Below, piece after piece: positions 1 to 5,055 of a DNA stretch of 5,055 nucleotides (its first letter is position 1; the number at the start of each line of letters is the position of its first letter). Below the pieces are notes generated by a model. That model was not told the DNA's origin. It did not search any database and saw only the letters and a program-made list of their open reading frames with translations. The DNA is from an uncultured Chlorobiota bacterium. GTDB taxonomy: Bacteria; Bacteroidota; Kapaibacteriia; OLB7. The DNA is taken from contig CAMLOB010000352.1 of the NCBI GenBank assembly GCA_946481475.1, positions 1-5,055 on the forward strand. The letters are read 5' to 3'. A program made the translations under genes and the position numbers.

Positions 1-2
1 AC

Positions 3-3000
3 TCCGACTTTCCGCTGATCGATGAGGTTCCGCTGAGCGATCCGGTGGTGATCGAGCACGTTCTGGGAGGCGACCCGTGTGGAGAAGGATCGACCATCGA
101 CACGACGGTGACCGTGACGTTCCCGCCGGGAACCTACTACATCGAGCGGCGCCTGGAGACGGGGGTAATCGATCCGGCCACGATCAACCCGACATCGACG
201 CCGTACGGGGTGACGTATGCGAAACAGTTCCGGGACATCGTTGCCGGTGGAATCCGGGAGAAGATGCTGACCGACGACAGCGTGTCGGCGGTGCTGGACT
301 ACCTGTCGACAAATGACCTGCAGGGCCTCTACGAATACCTGGATCTGAATCTCGACTCACTTTCGACCTACGGCTATGACACGCTCACTACCGAGTGCTG
401 CGAGGTGATCTTCCCGATCCTGAGCCCTGACTGCGGATTCAATCCCTGTCAGGACAGCACTCCGGACTTTGAAGCCTATCTCTTTGAGAAGTGGGGCGAT
501 GAGCACGGATATGATCTGAACGACTATTTCCAGTTCGACGGCGACCAGGATATCTGGCCGACGGCAGGGCGTCCCGACAGTGCGTTCAATCAGTTGATCG
601 CGAACATGCTCGACGATACCGACACAAATAATGTTCCGCTCTACAGTTGCGGGCAGCTCTGGTCGATCTGGGTAGGTCTGGTTGATGCCTGGGAGCAGTT
701 GAGCGATGATCCGGACAACCCCGGCAACTTCAATCCCGACTTCAACATGCTGGACGTCTTTCTCCAGGCGGCCGGCGTCTACTGGGTCGATACCTCCCAC
801 ACAGCCTACGATGCCGACAACGGGTATCTCCTCTGGGCACATCGATACGTTAATAAGGATGTGCTGACAACCGAATGCAAGGACCTGACCGGATATAATA
901 CCGGTTGGCATGGTGATCCGCCGCAGGCGGACTCCGCGAGTCACTGGAAGGAAATCTACGCCTGCCGGCAGGGGGCAAACCGTCAGAACAGGAACAAACG
1001 GGTGAAGTATTTCGGTGCGACGTGTGATCTCTCCGATATTCTCGACGGGATGGGGGGGCGTCTCGACTGGGATACGATGGGCGTGGAGCACCGACAGGAT
1101 TCCTGTTGGGCCCATACCGCGCAGGGGATTGAAGATCAGTGCCTGAGCCGGTGCGAACAACGGCGTGAGGAGTTCGCCTGGGGAATCGTTCGGGCCTATC
1201 AGGATTCGGGGATCACCCTCTGCTACGAGGATGCCCTCTGCATGGCCGATGCCGTCGTGGACTCCTGCCTCAGCGAGTGTAATCTGACGCTGTTCGAGTC
1301 GAACGGTCATATCGACAGCATCGGGACGATCGCTGAGCTGGAGGCGATAGATCGTGTCATTACCTGGAGGGTGGAGTTCGCCGTGCCGGTTGATGACGGG
1401 ATGGGGGGGCAGTACTGTGCGAACGATACGATGGTACTCTACGAAGGACTGGTGCGCCCCTTCTCCGAAGATCTGGTCCGTATCCTGAACGCGAATATTC
1501 ACGACTGGGTCCGCAACTACGGCGGAAACTTCTTCAATATCAAGGAGGCGTTGAGGGAATGTTCGGCTGATTCTCTTGTAGATCTGGTAACCGATTCCAT
1601 CATCTTCCTCCCGACATTCGATTTTTATGGGGACACGACGTTTGTCCGTCCCTACTTCGAACTGCGCGATTCGTGCGAACTCTGGTATGTCTGCGACACG
1701 ATCGACTGGTCGACTCTCTATCCGGAGAGGGAACATCCGATGGTGGAAAACCTCAATGCGTTTCTTGATGGATTCTGGGGGATGGAGATCGATTCGTCGG
1801 TGACCGGAACGTTCGATTGCGAACTTGATCCGCTCGACTCGGCATACATACGTGACTATGCATTCCAGGCCAATACAGCCGATCTGTACACTGACTACAT
1901 TGATTCGGAGATCCTCTTTGTCAAGGGAGTTGTCGGCCCGGTTCCAGTCAGCGACTACGTGGATTTCACCACGCAGAAGGAGCGTACGATGTACTGGTCC
2001 AGTGAGTTGACCAGAAGGTTGATCGGTGATTTCCTGATTCAGGGAACGAACGGCAATACGGATGAGGTGTGGTTTACCACGTATGCCGATTGTGGTCCGT
2101 TGCTATCCGGCAATGAGAAGTTCCTTGACTTCGAACATGGCATGTTGACGGGTGCAGGATGTAGTACCGACCATATCTATCGTTCAACCTATGAAGATAC
2201 CTTCAGTGGAGATACCACCGGTCGTGGTCTTCCCCATGTCGGATTACAGCCCGGATCACCGTATGGTTCCGGAAACAACACGCAGAAGATCTACGATGCC
2301 GTAAGAGAACCCTACACTTCACTTATCGGAAAGTTCGCCCGAACTGCCGAGGATTCTCTGATCTATATCAGTCTGAATTGGGGTGGACTTGACCTGCCCG
2401 GAGCTGATACGTGTGCTGTCTTCGGAGTAAAGTTCTACGGTGTTCCCACGAAGAAACTGAGCGACAGTGTCTGTACCGACAAATCCTGTCCGGATATCTG
2501 CTGGCGATGGTTCGATCCGGAACCGGATACGGCCGGAGCGACTCTGATCGGTCCTCCCCCCTGTGATGAAACCGCAACCCGGCGCATCCGCGGAGCAATC
2601 GATGGCAGCATCCGGCGCTGCATCGACGGGGCACTGGCCGACCTGAAGGATGAGTACGACGCCGTCTGCGGCACACCGGAGAACCTGAACGAGAGCATCG
2701 TCATAACGCAGGCCTACAGCTACACTCACTTCACCCTCTACTACTACGACCGGGCCGGACGTCTCGTCCGGACCATTCCGCCCAAAGGGGTCGATGTGCT
2801 TTCTACCGCTGAGATCGATGGGATGACCAACCCGCACCACAACCACGCCACCCGCTACGATTACAACTCGCTCGGGCAATTGATCGCCACACAGTCGATC
2901 GACGGCGGACTGACCGAGTTCTGGTACGACCGGCTCGGACGGCTCCGCTTCTCGCAGGATGCAAGGCTCCGGGCGCTGAACGAATATGCCTACACGAAGT

Positions 3001-5055
3001 TCGATGAACTCGGTCGGGTCGTGGAGACCGGCATCAGTTCCGACAGCATCACCGCCGACGGCTTCCTGGCCGATTCCAACATCGGCAACCGACTCTTCCC
3101 CTACAACGGCACCGAGCGGACATACATCGCCTACGACACGAGCTCCGGGATGAACTATCTTCCGCCTGCGGCGGACCCGCAGAAATACCTGCGGAACCGC
3201 GTCAGCCGGACCTGGACCGACGATGATGCCGAGACGCACTACAGCTACGACGTCCACGGCAACATCGAGTGGGTGGCGCAGGTGGTTCCCGGCTTTCCGC
3301 TGACCAACTATCTGAAGTACGACTACGATCTGATCAGCGGGAACGTTAATGAAGTCATCTACAACGAGGGACGGGTCGATGAGTTCCGCCACCGCTACAG
3401 CTACGATCGGGACAACGCGCTGACCGAGGTGGAGACCTCCTACGACGGTGTGGTCTGGGATTCCGACGCACGCTACGAGTACTATCCGCACGGCGCGCTG
3501 CGGCGGGTGGAGTTGGGGGAGGACAAGCTGCAGGGGCTGGACCTGACCTACACGGTGCAGGGACAGTTGAAAGCGATCAACGAACGGTCGCTGACGCAGG
3601 GAGACGATCCGGGAGAGGACGGAGCCGGGACCTACGGCCATGCGGCCTATGCCGCCGACTCGTTCGCGCTGGTGATGAACTACCACGAAAACGACTTCTC
3701 CAGCCAGGCCGGAACGTTCAACTCCGGCGGAGCCGACGATCTGATCGGCCTGCCGCAGTACGACGGGAACATCTCGAGCGTGGAGATCAACGTCGGGAAG
3801 ACGACCGGGACGGGAGTCTACGAGGAGTTGACCGGGACGAGCTATCGGTATGATGTGCTCGGCCGTCTGGACAGCAGCCGATTCCACACCTACAACAGCG
3901 GGACGGACGAGTGGAACGCGTTCGGACAGGAGTATCTGACGACATACGAGTACGACGCGAACGGGAACATCAAGAAGCTGATCCGTCACGCGGAGGATGC
4001 GGGAGGGGGAGCGACGCAGTTGGACAGCCTGACCTATCAGTACGAGCCGGGCGTGACCAACCGGGTCGACTACATCATCGAGGCCGTGGCGGGGGACCCT
4101 CACACGGAGGATATCGAGAACACGCAGAGCATCGGGAACTACGAGTATGACGCGATCGGGAACCTGATACAGGACGTTGATGAAGGGAACATGACGCTGG
4201 AGTGGGACGCGTACGGGAAGGTGAAGGGGGTGTCCCGGACGTTCCCCGGCTCGGTGACGCAGCAGATCGACTACACGTACGACGCAGGTGGGAACCGTGT
4301 GAAGAAGCGAGTGCAGCAGTGGAGTCTGGGGAGTTGGGAGGAGACCGAGACGTACTACATGCACGACGCGGGAGGCGTGGTGGTGGCGATCTACGAGAAG
4401 GACTGTGATGCGGTGGAGGTTGTGCCTCCGGGGGGCGGCCCGGATGCCGATATGGACGGCTGGGCCGACACCGTGGACAACTGTCCGGGGATCTACAACC
4501 CTGGTCAGCGGGACAGCGACGGGGACGGTGTAGGGGATTCGTGCGACATCTGCGTCTGCGAGGTCAACCCGTTGCAGCAGGATAATGACAATGACGGCGT
4601 AGGAAATCAGTGCGATTCGATCTTCGGGATACCGCCGATTCCTCCGGTCAACGATGCGGATCAGGACGGGTGGGCGAACGACCACGACAACTGCCCGTGC
4701 ACGGAGAACCCGGAGCAGGAGGACACGGACTTTGACGGGTACGGCGACAGTTGCGATGTGTGCGATTACCGGTTGGTGGAGTTGCCGATCTACGGCAGCG
4801 GCCGAGTGGGCGTGGCCCGTCCTGATATCAGTATCTTTGATGCGCCGAACACAGGTCCGGTCTACACGCGGGAGTTAGGGGAGAAGCATTACGAGTTGAC
4901 CGATCACCTCGGCAATGTGCGGGCAGTGTTGGGAGATCGAAAGTTGACGAGCACTCCGGGCGCAGGGAACTACTACGCGGATGTGGAGGCGTACACGCAC
5001 CAGTATCCGTTCGGGATGCCACAGCCGGGTCGGACGTGGGACGGAAGTTCATTGG
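3..5055 (+). CDS. Giant RHS/YD-repeat protein with internal TSP3 insert (partial at both ends)
   Basis: An uninterrupted frame of 1684 codons crosses the whole window; start and stop lie outside, so signal peptide and C-terminal domain cannot be seen. In order the fragment holds a cysteine-rich region (residues 1-904), YD repeats (905-1190 and 1280-1466), a TSP3 calcium-binding insert (1481-1588) and the beginning of the RHS-associated core (1597 onward). YD/RHS proteins are known to fold into a large hollow beta-shell that in toxin-bearing members encloses a variable C-terminal domain. The many cysteines and calcium loops suggest an exported or surface protein, which is inference. Motif wording such as FWYDRLGRL, KYDYDLISGNVN and YELTDHLGNVRAVL recalls FCB-group members. 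Codon use is GC-leaning, except for a more AT-rich stretch around 1560-2480. The substrate or target is unknown, and a non-toxin surface or adhesion role remains possible. No neighbouring gene is visible. Confidence 0.95.
1044..1059 (+). repeat. Exact 16-base direct repeat with G7 tract, copy 1
   Basis: The sequence gacgggatgggggggc occurs here and again at 1395-1410, in the same codon phase, encoding Asp-Gly-Met-Gly-Gly each time. The run of seven G is the longest homopolymer I noticed in the gene. The frame continues normally on both sides, so the tract is intact in this copy. It may simply be a recurring glycine turn. Confidence 0.85.
1395..1410 (+). repeat. Exact 16-base direct repeat with G7 tract, copy 2
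   Basis: Second copy of the repeat found at 1044-1059, 351 bases downstream, a multiple of three, so both are read as DGMGG. The residues around the copies differ (LDGMGGRLDW versus DDGMGGQYC). The similarity therefore does not extend into a visible larger duplication. Confidence 0.85.
2715..3572 (+). repeat. First YD-repeat block (residues 905-1190)
   Basis: Degenerate protein-level repeats of the YD type (consensus around YDxxGR/N followed by a hydrophobic residue) begin here. Clear copies are YYDRAGRL (914-921), YDYNSLGQL (952-960), WYDRLGRL (974-981), KFDELGRV (999-1006), YSYDVHGNI (1080-1088), YDYDLISGNV (1106-1115) and YSYDRDNAL (1132-1140). The block ends with YEYYPHGALRRVELG (1158-1172) and LQGLDLTYTVQGQLK (1176-1190). 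In solved RHS and Tc-toxin structures such repeats form the strands of a spiralling beta-shell, and the same fold is expected here. The block has no cysteine, in contrast to the region before it. The copies differ too much in DNA sequence to be recent tandem duplications. Confidence in the family is high; the exact block limits are approximate. Confidence 0.92.
3573..3839 (+). other. Linker between the two YD blocks (residues 1191-1279)
   Basis: About 90 residues separate the two YD blocks. The segment is rich in Gly, Asp and Ala and starts with an acidic, flexible-looking stretch (GDDPGEDGAGTYGHAAY). It then carries FALVMNYHENDF (1221-1232) and QYDGNISSVEINV, and holds no clear YD motif until TSYRYDVLGRL. 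I recall similarly placed segments, with an aromatic-acidic motif followed by a YNGNIS-like motif, in other FCB-group YD proteins. It therefore looks like a conserved family element, possibly a turn or plug in the shell, rather than an insertion. That role is inference; only its position and composition are seen. Confidence 0.55.
3840..4400 (+). repeat. Second YD-repeat block (residues 1280-1466)
   Basis: Four clear YD repeats are visible: YRYDVLGRL (1281-1289), YEYDANGNI (1315-1323), YEYDAIGNL (1380-1388) and YTYDAGGNRVKK (1424-1435). The block closes with the hairpin YYMHDAGGVVVAIYEK (1451-1466). In the relatives I remember, this last hairpin usually reads D-A-x-G-N-V; here the Asn position is Val. 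In typical RHS proteins this hairpin leads within a few tens of residues to the core motif, but here a calcium-binding insert intervenes. The block has no cysteine. Composition is GC-rich: the 60 bases at 3961-4020 count to about 63% GC, with frequent GGG, ACG and GCG codons. Confidence 0.9.
4443..4766 (+). other. Thrombospondin type 3 repeat insert, two modules (residues 1481-1588)
   Basis: Five calcium-loop motifs of the form DxDxDGxx(D/N) are read directly: DADMDGWAD (1481), DSDGDGVGD (1504), DNDNDGVGN (1527), DADQDGWAN (1551) and DTDFDGYGD (1574). Linkers are DNCPGIYNPGQ and DNCPCTENPEQ, matching the TSP3 pattern DNCPxxxNPxQ. The motifs form two modules, each opening with DxDxDGWA, joined by a proline-rich linker (GIPPIPPVN, 1542-1550). 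A related proline/glycine linker (VVPPGGGP) precedes the first module. Nine cysteines occur at 1494, 1514, 1517, 1519, 1537, 1564, 1566, 1584 and 1587; C1468 lies just before. TSP3 repeats bind calcium through Asp side chains and form a rigid, disulfide-linked string outside the cell. The insert divides the last YD hairpin from the RHS core motif. Confidence 0.93.
4791..5055 (+). other. RHS-repeat-associated core, N-terminal part (residues 1597 to window end)
   Basis: The motifs YGSGRVG (1597-1603), YELTDHLGNVRAVLGDRK (1630-1647), NYYADV (1656-1661) and YPFGMPQPGR (1668-1677) follow the order seen in the RHS-repeat-associated core of bacterial YD proteins. That core closes the beta-shell and, in polymorphic-toxin members, marks the boundary before the variable C-terminal domain. 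The next conserved element expected, a YRYGFNGxExD-like motif, would fall immediately beyond the window. No toxin, immunity gene or autocleavage motif can therefore be judged here. The segment has no cysteine. Confidence 0.9.

Larger units (their letters stand above)
3..2714 (+). other. Cysteine-rich N-terminal region of the YD-repeat protein (residues 1-904)
   Basis: This third of the gene encodes about 900 residues that I cannot assign to a named domain family. It carries 30 cysteines, including an adjacent pair at 132-133 followed by 144 and 149, and a cluster at 368, 380, 384, 407, 413, 422 and 426 spaced like helical or hairpin disulfides. A further cluster lies at 824, 829 and 833, in the stretch CTDKSCPDICWRWF, then 854, 873 and 889. 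It is rich in Asp, Tyr and Trp. Residues 855-895 (RRIRGAIDGSIRRC and what follows) look helical and lead directly into the first YD repeat. From memory, large FCB-group YD proteins carry a comparable cysteine-containing segment before their YD block, so this is probably an established part of the family rather than a foreign fusion. It contains no obvious catalytic motif or membrane segment. The true N terminus lies upstream of the window. Confidence 0.7.

Noticed and set aside
534..580. FDGDQDIWPTAGRPD as a further calcium loop
   Set aside because: It resembles DxDxDG only loosely, lacks the DNCP linker and the GDxCD follow-up, and stands alone, so it is more likely an acidic loop.
1051..1058. 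Possible frameshift at the G7 tract
   Set aside because: The main frame runs without a stop through both G7 tracts and gives consistent cysteine-rich sequence on each side, so there is no sign of disruption in this copy.
357..1736. A 459-codon minus-strand open frame
   Set aside because: Same codon-register shadow; it ends at the Ser TCA codon at 357 and overlaps the N-terminal coding region throughout. It shows no recognisable protein motif.
3911..4408. Short plus-strand frames within the second YD block
   Set aside because: They are in another frame of the same strand, while the main frame there reads clear YD motifs.
2319..4685. A 788-codon minus-strand open frame
   Set aside because: It lies in exact codon register opposite the YD-repeat gene, so it can stop only where the gene uses TTA, CTA or TCA codons, which are rare here; its stop is a Ser TCA codon at 2319. 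The translation is rich in Val, Arg, Ile and Leu, as a reverse complement of Asp/Tyr-rich coding would be, and shows no domain.
4654..4878. Short plus-strand frame with Arg/Thr-rich translation over the TSP3 segment
   Set aside because: It is an off-frame reading of the Asp/Gly-repeat codons (GAC/GGG rich) and gives low-complexity Arg/Thr sequence; the TSP3 motifs are in the main frame.
1..5055. CRISPR arrays, tRNA/rRNA genes, insertion sequences, promoters or terminators
   Set aside because: The whole window is coding in one frame, and I saw no regular spacer array, RNA gene, transposase or intergenic gap.

Overview
The window lies entirely inside one very long plus-strand gene. Reading the frame that begins at base 3, I find 1684 consecutive sense codons with no stop, running off both ends, so neither the start codon nor the stop codon is present. 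The product is a giant, probably exported, RHS/YD-repeat protein. Everything else that can be opened as an ORF, including two long minus-strand frames, is a shadow of this gene.

Layout in residues of the visible fragment (residue n starts at base 3n): 1-904 is a cysteine-rich N-terminal region with no domain I can name securely. Residues 905-1190 are a first YD-repeat block, 1191-1279 a linker, and 1280-1466 a second YD-repeat block. Residues 1481-1588 are a two-module thrombospondin type 3 (TSP3) calcium-binding insert. Residues 1597-1684 are the start of the RHS-repeat-associated core, with motifs YGSGRVG, YELTDHLGNVRAVL and YPFGMPQPGR. The window stops just before the place where related proteins switch to their variable C-terminal tip.

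The wording of the YD and core motifs resembles large YD-repeat proteins of the Bacteroidota/Chlorobiota-Ignavibacteria-Kapabacteria-Zixibacteria (FCB) assemblage rather than enterobacterial Rhs or animal teneurins. This placement is from memory of motif style, not from a search. Hand-counted 60-base blocks range from 45% to 67% GC, so the genome is probably moderately GC-rich.

The most distinctive point is that the TSP3 insert sits inside the terminal part of the RHS shell, between the last YD hairpin and the core motif, rather than at a protein end. Cysteines are sharply partitioned: 30 in residues 1-904, none in 905-1466, ten in 1467-1588 and none in 1589-1684. No promoter, RNA gene, mobile element, CRISPR array or terminator is visible. 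I do not see a whole new multi-gene system here; what is unusual is the architecture of this one protein.
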